A stretch of DNA of 18,769 nt, from the NCBI GenBank assembly GCA_018304205.1, contig JAGVWR010000039.1:1-18769 (forward strand), given 5' to 3'. Under the pieces are notes generated by a model. The model did no database searches and was not told where the DNA came from. It saw only the letters and a program-made list of their open reading frames with translations. This document shows, piece by piece, positions 6,310 to 13,013 of this stretch; position 1 is the first letter of the stretch, and each line of letters opens with the position of its first letter. This DNA is from Candidatus Pacearchaeota archaeon (GTDB lineage Archaea > Nanobdellota > Nanobdellia > Pacearchaeales > GW2011-AR1). Both the position numbers and the translations under genes were made by a program.

Positions 6310-8409
6310 TTATTCGTTTGGCTGATTTGGTTCGATGAATTCTGGTAGACTTATGGGGCTTTCTATTTGAGATACATCTTGATTTTTTCTTATCTTTAAG
6401 ATATTGTTCACAAAACTTTCTATTTTTTGTTCATGGCTGACGATAATTATTTGGGAAGCGTTAAGCTCCTGAAGAACTTCTCTCATCTTATCAAGTTGAA
6501 TGTCTGAGAATCCGTCTGTTGGCTCATCTAGGATAATAATATCTTTTGTTTTGATTTGACTTAATAACGAGTTTAATGTCTGATTTAGGGCGAGCCTATA
6601 TGCGAGGGCTACTGCTGTTCTTTCTCCGCCGGATAAAAATGAATAATCCATCTCTGTTTCATTTTGAATTATGATTGGTGTGAAGGACTCATCAATATTT
6701 ACCTGGAAAGACTCTGATGAAACTAACATTTGAAACCATTTGTTAAAGAGATTTAAGAATTCTCTTCTTAAATTTATCAAAACGTTTCTCTCTGTAAATT
6801 CTATTAAATTAAGAAATTGCGTCGACAACCAATCGTTTAACTCTAAAAAATCTGAAAGTTCTTTTCTCAATTGCTCCTTCGATTTTATTATCTCCTCTAA
6901 AATACCTATTTCTTTACTAGTCATTTCAATTTCTTTTTTGTATTCTGCAGTAGATATTTCTATATACTTTTCTTCCTGAAAAGCAACTTTGAGTAAATCG
7001 TTTTTTATTCTAAATTGTGTATCGAATTTAGTAAATTTTAACATCTCTTCCTTCAGAAAAACTATGTGCTTTTCTAAAAAGGTTATATCTTTTTCCAGCT
7101 CTTCTTTCTTTTTTATAAGCTGCAAAAACTTCGCTTTTGACATTTCTACATATTCTATTTTAGACTTTATTATTTCGAGTTTTGATTTTTCCTTTTCTAG
7201 CTCATACATTTCATTTATTTCTTTTTCTTTGATGTTTGAAAGAGACACTCTATTTCTATCGAGTGCTTCTAGAGCTGTCTTAATTCTTGAGCTTGAAAGT
7301 TCGGTTTCATTGAGGATGTTATGTTTATGAAACTCTGGAACATCTTGAAGACAGGTTGGGCAAATATCTATTTTAAAAAGGCGCTCTCTCTTTGTTGCTT
7401 TTTCTTCCAAGTCTTTCTTTAAAGAATTTATTTGGCCAGCTATATCAATTTGAATCTGGCCAAGTTTTTCTATGTTCACCTTTTTATCAGCTATTCTTTT
7501 TCTTATAAACTCATAATTTGTCTCATTGAAGGTTTCTTTCTGTTGTTCTAAAAGAATTTTTTCTATCTCTTCAATTTCTCTAAAAATATTAAAAATGTTT
7601 TCTTTTTTTGATTCTACTACTACTTTTGTTTTTTCTATTTCTTTATCGAGGGTAAATTTCTCTTTTATTTTTGTAGACAATTCTTCTACTTCAAATTCTA
7701 TATTTCTTCTTGATTTTTTCTTATCTTCCAATAAAGAAAGATTAATAGATATTTTGTGTTCCATTGGGGGAATTGAATCCTTGAGTAGTGTTAGCTTCGT
7801 GTTATCTCTCTCTAAATCTTTTATATCATTTTGAAGAATCTTGATTTTTTCTTTTAAAAAATTAATAAATATTGTGAGATTTTCTCTTATTCTCTTATAC
7901 TTATCTATACCAAAAACGTGTCTTAGGATATTTAATCTTGTTTCTGGGTCTTCTAAAATAATTTGTTTCATCTGCTCTTGAGGAGTATAGACCGTATATC
8001 TGTAAAGTAGATTATTTTTCTTTATGAATTCCTGAGGATATCCTAATAACTGCAAAATTTTTGTTTTTATCTCTGTAACTGAAGATTCTGTTTTTTCGCC
8101 ATCTATAATTATAGAGGCGTATTCGTTTCCTATTGATTTATTTGATCTTTTTAAACGCCTTTCTATTAGAATTATCTTTCCATCTATTTCACATTCTAAA
8201 GAAACTTCTCCCGTTTTTGCATTATTTCTCAATAAGCTTGCCCCTTTTTGACCTGGCTGTAATCCAAATAAAGCATATTCAATTGCTAAAAGAACAGAAG
8301 TTTTTCCTGATCCTACATCTCCTGATAAAAGAAGGGCTCCTTCCGTAAAATTTATTTCCTGATCTTCATAAGATCTTATATTTTTAAGTTTTAGTTTTTT
8401 AAATTTCAT
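6310..8409 (-). CDS. rad50: Rad50, SMC-like DNA repair ATPase
   Basis: The ATPase partner of Mre11 in double-strand break processing. At 699 residues it is short against the usual 850-900 or more in archaea; the coiled-coil arms account for the difference. Visible in order: Walker A GDVGSGKT (30-37), Q-loop region YTPQEQM (141-147), a charged coiled coil (about 173-349), the zinc hook CPTC (C350 and C353), the returning coiled coil (about 366-545), ABC signature FLSGGERTAVALAY (591-604), Walker B IIILDEPTDGFS (624-635) with D628 and E629, and the switch histidine H659 in SHE. Each arm is only about 180-190 residues, so the hook reach would be small. The ATG lies inside the 3' end of mre11 (11-nt overlap), indicating translational coupling. 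No herA or nurA is adjacent, unlike the four-gene cluster common in archaea. Confidence 0.95.
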   Translation of the reverse strand: MKFKKLKLKNIRSYEDQEINFTEGALLLSGDVGSGKTSVLLAIEYALFGLQPGQKGASLLRNNAKTGEVSLECEIDGKIILIERRLKRSNKSIGNEYASIIIDGEKTESSVTEIKTKILQLLGYPQEFIKKNNLLYRYTVYTPQEQMKQIILEDPETRLNILRHVFGIDKYKRIRENLTIFINFLKEKIKILQNDIKDLERDNTKLTLLKDSIPPMEHKISINLSLLEDKKKSRRNIEFEVEELSTKIKEKFTLDKEIEKTKVVVESKKENIFNIFREIEEIEKILLEQQKETFNETNYEFIRKRIADKKVNIEKLGQIQIDIAGQINSLKKDLEEKATKRERLFKIDICPTCLQDVPEFHKHNILNETELSSSRIKTALEALDRNRVSLSNIKEKEINEMYELEKEKSKLEIIKSKIEYVEMSKAKFLQLIKKKEELEKDITFLEKHIVFLKEEMLKFTKFDTQFRIKNDLLKVAFQEEKYIEISTAEYKKEIEMTSKEIGILEEIIKSKEQLRKELSDFLELNDWLSTQFLNLIEFTERNVLINLRREFLNLFNKWFQMLVSSESFQVNIDESFTPIIIQNETEMDYSFLSGGERTAVALAYRLALNQTLNSLLSQIKTKDIIILDEPTDGFSDIQLDKMREVLQELNASQIIIVSHEQKIESFVNNILKIRKNQDVSQIESPISLPEFIEPNQPNE

Positions 8410-9553
8410 TTTTTAACGCCTTTTGGAACTCTGAAATTATTCTCTCTTCAAAAACTGCTGATTTTTCGTCTTCTGATTTTTCTGCTTGCAAAATTCTCAT
8501 AAATTGATATATATAATCGTTAAATTTGGACGGATTTCCTTCTTCAAAACGCTTTATTATTTGACTCTCCAGGTTTTCTGTGTCAAGCAAATCAAGTTTT
8601 ATCTCTGGTTGAGGCATGTGTAGTTTTGAAGTGCTTTTTACAAAGACGTATGCTCCTGATTCTTTTACGTGGCGTTCTATTTTTGCAAAATCTATATCAG
8701 AAATTTTTCCTACTTCTAAAACGCCGTATAATTTGATTATTACAATCTTATCTTTTAAATTGCTTTTTTTTATTTCCTCTAAAATTAATTCTGTTGCCTT
8801 CAAGGAATCTTTGATTTCTAGGTTGAGAAATAGAACTTCTTTCAACCTTATTTCTTGCCTTTTTATTTTTCCGTTATCAAAAATATAAAAAGATCCTGCG
8901 CCAAGTTCTTCTAATTCTAAAAGGGAATTGGGAAATGTTGGTCCAGAATAAACTTTCCCGTCCTTGTTATAATTTATATGTAAATGTGCTAGTGCCAAAT
9001 AGTTTACTTTGGGCAATTTTTTATCATCTACTGCTTTAATACTCATGTTTGGTACTGCATCTCTAATTGCAGTGTGAAGCATTAATATTTTAAAAAGTCC
9101 CGGAGAATCGTGAAATTTTATTTTTTCTATTTCGTCAACTTCTAAGGCTGATTTTTTTCCAGGATAACCGTAAATGGCTACATTTTTATAAATTGTTGGA
9201 AATAAGTAAACTTGGCCATTTTTTTCCTCATAATTAAAGACATTTGTGCAAAAACCTGCTCTGGCTAAAACGTCTAAAAAAGTCTTTCCTGAAACAGAAT
9301 AATCATGACTTCCTGCTATTAAAAAGACAGGTATTTTAGCCTCTTTCACCTTTCTAAATTCATCAAATGCCTGCTTTAACGTGTCTATAGAAGGATAAGC
9401 CGAATCAAATAAATCACCAGCGATAAGAATGAAGTCTACTTTTTCTTTTATACATGTTTCTAAAGCTAATTGAAAACTTTTAAAGTTTAGTTCTTTTAGC
9501 TCTGGTTGTCTCCAACTTCCGAGGTGACAATCGCCTAAATGCGCAAATTTCAT
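8399..9553 (-). CDS. mre11: Mre11 nuclease
   Basis: The Mn-dependent nuclease of the Mre11-Rad50 complex. The 384-residue protein shows the calcineurin-like phosphoesterase motifs in order: DCHLG (D8, H10), GDLFD (D47), GSHD (81-84, with catalytic H83), MLHTA (H160) and ALAHLH (H190, H192). The usual GNHD motif reads GSHD here, so the Asn that normally helps bind metal is Ser; I recall such variants in related archaeal sequences. The capping domain follows, and a C-terminal tail (about 330-384) probably binds the Rad50 coiled-coil base. A TATA box lies 22-31 nt upstream of the ATG, and directly beyond it is a palindrome shared with the FKBP promoter, a likely control site for the mre11-rad50 operon. 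Confidence 0.94.
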   Translation of the reverse strand: MKFAHLGDCHLGSWRQPELKELNFKSFQLALETCIKEKVDFILIAGDLFDSAYPSIDTLKQAFDEFRKVKEAKIPVFLIAGSHDYSVSGKTFLDVLARAGFCTNVFNYEEKNGQVYLFPTIYKNVAIYGYPGKKSALEVDEIEKIKFHDSPGLFKILMLHTAIRDAVPNMSIKAVDDKKLPKVNYLALAHLHINYNKDGKVYSGPTFPNSLLELEELGAGSFYIFDNGKIKRQEIRLKEVLFLNLEIKDSLKATELILEEIKKSNLKDKIVIIKLYGVLEVGKISDIDFAKIERHVKESGAYVFVKSTSKLHMPQPEIKLDLLDTENLESQIIKRFEEGNPSKFNDYIYQFMRILQAEKSEDEKSAVFEERIISEFQKALKNEI

Positions 9554-9574
9554 AAATTTGCAAACAGGGAGAAT

Positions 9575-9584
9575 TATTTATATA
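9575..9584 (-). promoter_or_regulatory. TATA box of mre11-rad50
   Basis: On the minus strand this reads TATATAAATA, 22-31 nt upstream of the mre11 ATG, so a leaderless transcript is expected. Its AT symmetry could also support rightward transcription into the hairpin region. Confidence 0.6.
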
Positions 9585-9587
9585 TTG

Positions 9588-9613
9588 TTATGTCAAGAAA
9601 CTTGACAGAAAAC
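9588..9613 (-). promoter_or_regulatory. Palindromic operator candidate upstream of mre11 (copy 1)
   Basis: It contains a perfect inverted repeat, TGTCAAG AAA CTTGACA at 9591-9607, six bases upstream of the mre11 TATA box. On the minus strand, 25 of these 26 bases match 16439-16464, where the same block precedes the TATA box of the FKBP gene in the same orientation relative to transcription. A 17-bp palindrome next to the TATA/BRE region is a typical site for a dimeric regulator. The regulator is unknown; the TrmB-like protein in this window is one candidate, but nothing links them directly. Confidence 0.5.
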
Positions 9614-9632
9614 TTCACGCTTTAGTGTGGAG
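9613..9632. other. Hairpin 1, resembling an IS200/IS605 end or TnpB guide-RNA-end hairpin
   Basis: CTTCACGC (9613-9620) pairs with GTGTGGAG (9625-9632) in eight consecutive pairs, two of them G-U, around a TTTA loop, followed by TAGTTC. From memory this resembles the GCTTTAG-loop hairpin with trailing GTTC at right ends of IS200/IS605 elements and the 3' part of TnpB guide RNAs. No tnpA or tnpB gene is present in the window, so it would be a solo relic or an unrelated hairpin. Confidence 0.4.
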
Positions 9633-9644
9633 TAGTTCCTTGAA

Positions 9645-9712
9645 CATTCAAAGCACAAGTGCCTTTTCAAACCACTGCTTTTAAGCCGTGGTGTACATTG
9701 TGCTTTTGATAC
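9645..9712. other. Structured segment: 9-bp outer stem enclosing hairpin 2
   Basis: AAAGCACAA (9650-9658) pairs perfectly with TTGTGCTTT (9698-9706). Inside it, 9671-9692 forms a second hairpin with ACCAC/GTGGT, one G-A mismatch, then G-C, C-G and T-A pairs. Hairpin 2 has the same stem-GCTTTTAAG-stem pattern and orientation as hairpin 1. The segment lies 3' of the pilin-like genes and upstream of mre11. It may be the 3' UTR of the pilin transcript, a small RNA, or a mobile-element relic. Confidence 0.4.
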
Positions 9713-9725
9713 AGAGACTCTAATT

Positions 9726-10250
9726 TTATGAGGCTAAACAGGTGACTTTCTTGATTGTTACATATTGCTCACAAATAGCTAACTCTCCCTCTGAAAATAT
9801 TCCTGGTTGTACTTCTAAGATATATTCTCCTTCTTTGTTATTGGTAATCCATGTTACATCATAATAAAGAGGAGATCTAAATTCTTGTCCTGGAAGCAAA
9901 TATCCTTTAGGCAAGTATACGCTATAACTTGAATTTTTTGTTTCGTCATTTACGAGCTGCCTGACTTTCCTAGTTTCATTTCCTAATCTTATATACATTG
10001 CGTCTATATTGAACAAACCTTTGTTAAGAACTGTTAAAGAAAAGTAACTTTTTCCAGATGAAATAATACATTCTGCTTCCTGAATAATCAGACTTACCTC
10101 TTTAGAACATTCCGGTTTTTCTTTAGGAACATAAACCTTTAAAAAATTATAAACCAATACGCTAATTGAAACTGCTATTACGACTAATAGCACATATCCC
10201 ACCATTATGCTAACGCCTTTCTTATTAATTTGTCGCAATTGTCCTTTCAT
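9726..10250 (-). CDS. Pilin-like secreted protein with class III signal peptide
   Basis: 174 residues. A short basic N-terminus ends in KKG (10-12), a likely prepilin-peptidase site, followed by one hydrophobic helix (about 16-38), the usual layout of archaeal type IV pilins and pilin-like proteins. The remainder is a beta-rich extracellular domain with four cysteines (C48, C61, C160, C171), two near the helix and two near the C-terminus, well placed for disulfides. Its start overlaps the end of the upstream pilin-like gene by 26 nt, so the two are translated from one transcript. Which appendage or complex they form cannot be told: no pilus ATPase, platform or peptidase gene is in the window. 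The hydrophobic helix lacks the usual Glu at +5, so it may be a minor or DPANN-specific pilin. Confidence 0.65.
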   Translation of the reverse strand: MKGQLRQINKKGVSIMVGYVLLVVIAVSISVLVYNFLKVYVPKEKPECSKEVSLIIQEAECIISSGKSYFSLTVLNKGLFNIDAMYIRLGNETRKVRQLVNDETKNSSYSVYLPKGYLLPGQEFRSPLYYDVTWITNNKEGEYILEVQPGIFSEGELAICEQYVTIKKVTCLAS

Positions 10251-10752
10251 CTTGATACTCTTTTTTTACAATTATGTAAAAATTTTGACCTTCAACTACT
10301 TTGAAATCTTGTTTTATATTTTCAGCTAATTCTATTTCAACATTTGCGCTATTTGAATTTTTCTGCCCTTTGAACTTGCCTAAAACCTCATTTTTTAACT
10401 CTAAATCTGGGCCTCCGGTTGTAATGCCTATATTTCCTATTTTTGTCCTGTTGTAATATAATACTGTCACCTCGCTTTGATTTCCGTAAACTATGAAAAG
10501 GTCGCTATTGGGGTTTAATTTAGAATATGTATCTGTTAAGTTTTCTATTTTGGCCTGAATTTCGTCCTGATTTGCCGTAAGTATTCCGTTATCTATAACT
10601 TGAGAGGCTTCAAAATTTATTTCTTCTGATAGATCATAAACATGGGCATCTTCCTCTGGAAATTGAGTTGAAACGTAAATTGTCCCTAAGCCTACAATTA
10701 CTATGACTATGACCAGTGCAGCTACTAAGAAAAATTGCCCCTTTTTACTCAT
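10225..10752 (-). CDS. Pilin-like secreted protein with class III signal peptide (first gene of pair)
   Basis: 175 residues beginning MSKKGQFFLVAALVIVIVIVG: KKG at 3-5 followed at once by a hydrophobic helix (about 6-28), the compact prepilin-type signal common in archaea. The mature part (30-175) is acidic and carries N-x-S/T sequons (for example NLT, NQS, NRT), consistent with export and N-glycosylation. It has no cysteine, in contrast with its partner gene downstream. The promoter is well defined: a TATA box 22-30 nt upstream of the ATG, between this gene and the SRP RNA 3' end. The 26-nt overlap with the next gene indicates a two-gene operon, and the pair may form a heteromeric fibre or a membrane-anchored complex. 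Function beyond pilin-like topology is not established. Confidence 0.62.
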   Translation of the reverse strand: MSKKGQFFLVAALVIVIVIVGLGTIYVSTQFPEEDAHVYDLSEEINFEASQVIDNGILTANQDEIQAKIENLTDTYSKLNPNSDLFIVYGNQSEVTVLYYNRTKIGNIGITTGGPDLELKNEVLGKFKGQKNSNSANVEIELAENIKQDFKVVEGQNFYIIVKKEYQDERTIATN

Positions 10753-10773
10753 TTTTATAAATGTTAAATAGAC

Positions 10774-10782
10774 TTTTTATAT
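10774..10782 (-). promoter_or_regulatory. TATA box of the pilin-like operon
   Basis: On the minus strand this reads ATATAAAAA, 22-30 nt upstream of the ATG at 10752. The interval to the SRP RNA 3' end (about 20 bp) also holds the U-rich SRP RNA terminator. Confidence 0.55.
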
Positions 10783-10800
10783 GTTGCTAAGAAAACTAAA

Positions 10801-11063
10801 GTGGTGCGGGCGGGGAATTTGCTTGGTTTTGATTAATCGGTGATTCTTGTTTTCCTCAGCTTTGCACTCCTACAAGCACTACGTTTCCTATTTAGGGCTG
10901 CTCCGATCAAGGCCTGACCCATTTCATGAGAGCATAGTCGAGCAGGACAAAGCGTCAACAGTACGCAAGAGGCCGACAAACCTCCGCCTTACGCTTTCCT
11001 TTGAGCTCACCATGAAGCCCGTTTGTGAATAGCTCGGGGCTAACGAGCTGGCTCTCCCACACC
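10801..11063 (-). ncRNA. ffs: Signal recognition particle RNA (archaeal 7S RNA)
   Basis: A G+C-rich island of about 263 nt in AT-rich DNA. The ends pair as helix 1: GGTGTGGG (11063-11056) with CCCGCACC (10810-10803). Helix 3 is AGCTCG/CGAGCT around loop TTAGCCC, and helix 4 is TCAC/GTGA around a loop with GGGCT. These two loops can pair AGCCC with GGGCT, the Alu-domain loop-loop contact typical of SRP RNA. Helix 5 pairs CCTC, TTGC and ACT with AGT, GCAA and GAGG. Helix 8 (10895-10920) has the diagnostic internal loop CAGG opposite AGCA, the SRP54-binding site, flanked by GGGT/GCCC. The apical part reads CC-TTGATC-GG rather than a GNAR-type tetraloop. A TATA box at 11085-11091 predicts a start at about 11063, and the 3' end runs into a T-rich stretch. 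The RNA scaffolds SRP19 and SRP54 in cotranslational targeting. Confidence 0.92.
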
Positions 11064-11084
11064 GAAAAATCAAATTCTAGAAGA

Positions 11085-11091
11085 TTTATAA
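11085..11091 (-). promoter_or_regulatory. TATA box of the SRP RNA gene
   Basis: On the minus strand this reads TTATAAA, centred 25 nt upstream of the predicted RNA 5' end at 11063, as expected for an archaeal promoter. Confidence 0.7.
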
Positions 11092-11108
11092 GTCTATCTA
11101 ATTCTTAA

Positions 11109-11267
11109 TCAGCCTGTTATCTGATCCTTAATTTTCTTAATATCTTGCTTTACTTTCTTCTCTGATCTTGGGGGGTCGCTTAGTCTAAATAAGAGCGCAA
11201 TTAAAATGGCTATCTGAATTAATACTATTAAGAACCCGCTCACAATAACCACCCCTTCTAAACTCAT
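11109..11267 (-). CDS. 52-residue single-pass membrane peptide, function unknown
   Basis: A short frame from ATG 11267 to TGA 11109-11111. The N-terminus is short and polar (MSLEG), followed by one strong hydrophobic helix (about 6-27, VVIVSGFLIVLIQIAILIAL), then RLSDPPRSEKK and a highly basic amphipathic tail (KQDIKKIKDQI). This predicts a bitopic peptide with a cytoplasmic, possibly coiled-coil, tail. A TATA box (11289-11296) lies 22-29 nt upstream of the ATG, at exactly the spacing used elsewhere here, which is the main reason to consider it real. It sits between argS and the SRP RNA gene. I do not recognise the family. Confidence 0.65.
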   Translation of the reverse strand: MSLEGVVIVSGFLIVLIQIAILIALLFRLSDPPRSEKKVKQDIKKIKDQITG

Positions 11268-11288
11268 AAATATTCCTACTAAAGAAGG

Positions 11289-11296
11289 TATTTAAG
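11289..11296 (-). promoter_or_regulatory. TATA box of the 52-residue membrane peptide gene
   Basis: On the minus strand this reads CTTAAATA, 22-29 nt upstream of the ATG at 11267. It lies in the short gap after the argS stop codon. Confidence 0.5.
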
Positions 11297-11311
11297 AATT
11301 ATTATATTCCC

Positions 11312-12979
11312 TTACATTTTTTCTATCACAGATATTCCCAGGAGAGTTAAGGCGTTTTTTAGAACTTGAGCAAAAGAAGCTACGAGTGCAAGCCTAAATC
11401 CTTCATTTTCTGAACCTATTACTTGAGAAGAATGATAAAATTCATTGAATAATTGCGCAGTTTTAAAAGAATAATTTGCAATTATGTTGGGAGAAAAGTT
11501 TTTTTGCGCATGAATTATGATCTCTGAAAAATTATTTAATTCTAAAATTAGGTTTTTTTCAATTTCTTCTAAATTCTCTATTGTAAGTTTAGTATTTTTG
11601 TACTTTGCTTTTGACAGAATACTCTTTGCTCTTGCATAAGAATATAACAAATACGGACCAGTGTCTCCTTCGAAGGAGATAAATTTTTCAATATTGAAGA
11701 CTAGATCGTTAGATCTGTAATTTTTAAGGTCTCCATAAAAAATTGCTGCAATAGCAATAAATCTTGCTCTTTCTTCCAATTCTTTTTCCTTTATTTTATC
11801 TCTTTTTAAAATTTCTTTTTTTGCCAACTGAATAGTTTCATCTAAAATATCCTCCATGAAAACTGTTTTCCCTTTTCTTGTTGCAAATTTCTTTCCATCT
11901 TCGGCTAAATAAAGACCGTGATTAATATGTATGCAGTTTTTTGCCCAAGAAAAACCTAAAAGCTCGAGTACCTTAAAAACTTGCTTAAAGTGAAGCGTTT
12001 GTTCTGATCCAACTTCATAAATCATTTCATCGAATTTATATTTGTCATGGCGGTCTATTGCCGCAGTTATATCTCTCGTCGCGTATAGTGTGGCTCCGTC
12101 TTTCTTTTTAATTAAGCAAACACCGAGACCGTATTTTTCTAAATCTATTATTTCTGCGCCCTCACTTTCTTTTATTAGGCCTTTCTTATACATTAATTCT
12201 ATTACGGAGTTCATTTTTTTGTTGTAGAACGATTCTCCCGAAATTGCATCAAATTTTATATTCAGTAAAGAATATATTTTATCAAATTCTTCTAAACTGA
12301 GATCTTTAAATTTTTTCCAGAGAAATAGTGCTTCTGTATTCCCCTCTTCCATTTTTTTAAACCATTGTCTGGCTTCCTCTTCTAAATTTGGGTCTTGATT
12401 GACCTTAACGTAAACATCTAAAAGGTGTTTTATGGAATCTTTCTTAAGAGATTTTTCGTTTCCAAATTTTTTATAACCTACTATTAATTTACCGAATTGC
12501 GTCCCCCAATCTCCTAAATAATTTATTTTAACAGTTTTATAGCCTAAAAATTTGAATATCTCGGAAAGAGAATTACCTATTATTGTTGATCTTAAATGTC
12601 CTATGCCAAATGGTTTGGCTATATTTGGGGCGGACAAGTCAATTACTATTTTTTTCCCCTTTCCAATTTGTGAAGAGCCAAATTTTTCTTTTTCCTTTAG
12701 AATTTTTTTTAAAGTCTTCTCTGCCAGTTTTTTTCGATTTATAAAAAAATTGAGGTAGGGTCCATTTGCTTCTACTTTTTCAAATAGTCTCGAAGTTATT
12801 TTTTCTGATAATTCTTTAGCTATTTCTATCGGATTCTTTTTATAAACTTTTGAAAAAGAGAAACATGGAAAGGCAAAATCTCCAAATTCTTTTGATGGTG
12901 GAGTTTCTATCAAAGACAATATATCGGCCTCTTTGAGATCCAAAACTTTTGATAACTCTTTTGCAACAATTTCTTTCAT
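11312..12979 (-). CDS. argS: Arginyl-tRNA synthetase
   Basis: A class I synthetase that charges tRNA-Arg. The 555-residue protein has the ArgRS-specific N-terminal domain (about 1-85), then the catalytic core: SAPNIAKPFGIGHLRSTIIG (116-135), NYLGDWGTQFG (153-163), YATRDITAAIDR (299-310), YEVGSEQTLHF (321-331) and the KMSKS-equivalent loop KKFATRKGKT (363-372). Residues from about 445 to 555 form the DALR-type anticodon-binding domain, with GDTGPYLLYSYARAKSIL at its start. The HIGH signature reads GIGH (125-128), its first His replaced by Gly; degenerate forms at this position occur in other ArgRS proteins. KMSKS is likewise divergent, as is common in ArgRS. The likely promoter overlaps the 3' end of the next upstream gene (TATA-like TTTTATTA near 13002-13009). 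Confidence 0.95.
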   Translation of the reverse strand: MKEIVAKELSKVLDLKEADILSLIETPPSKEFGDFAFPCFSFSKVYKKNPIEIAKELSEKITSRLFEKVEANGPYLNFFINRKKLAEKTLKKILKEKEKFGSSQIGKGKKIVIDLSAPNIAKPFGIGHLRSTIIGNSLSEIFKFLGYKTVKINYLGDWGTQFGKLIVGYKKFGNEKSLKKDSIKHLLDVYVKVNQDPNLEEEARQWFKKMEEGNTEALFLWKKFKDLSLEEFDKIYSLLNIKFDAISGESFYNKKMNSVIELMYKKGLIKESEGAEIIDLEKYGLGVCLIKKKDGATLYATRDITAAIDRHDKYKFDEMIYEVGSEQTLHFKQVFKVLELLGFSWAKNCIHINHGLYLAEDGKKFATRKGKTVFMEDILDETIQLAKKEILKRDKIKEKELEERARFIAIAAIFYGDLKNYRSNDLVFNIEKFISFEGDTGPYLLYSYARAKSILSKAKYKNTKLTIENLEEIEKNLILELNNFSEIIIHAQKNFSPNIIANYSFKTAQLFNEFYHSSQVIGSENEGFRLALVASFAQVLKNALTLLGISVIEKM

Positions 12980-13013
12980 ATCTAAAAAAATATAATATAA
13001 TTAATAAAACTAT

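Noticed and set aside
6740..7834. Several Ser/Phe-rich plus-strand frames of 79-113 codons
   Set aside because: They are antisense to the lysine- and glutamate-rich coiled coils of rad50, which produce long Ser/Phe/Ile-rich frames by composition.
10847..11032. Open frame of 61 codons on the plus strand
   Set aside because: It lies antisense within the SRP RNA, whose paired helices and promoter explain the sequence; the peptide has no recognisable features.
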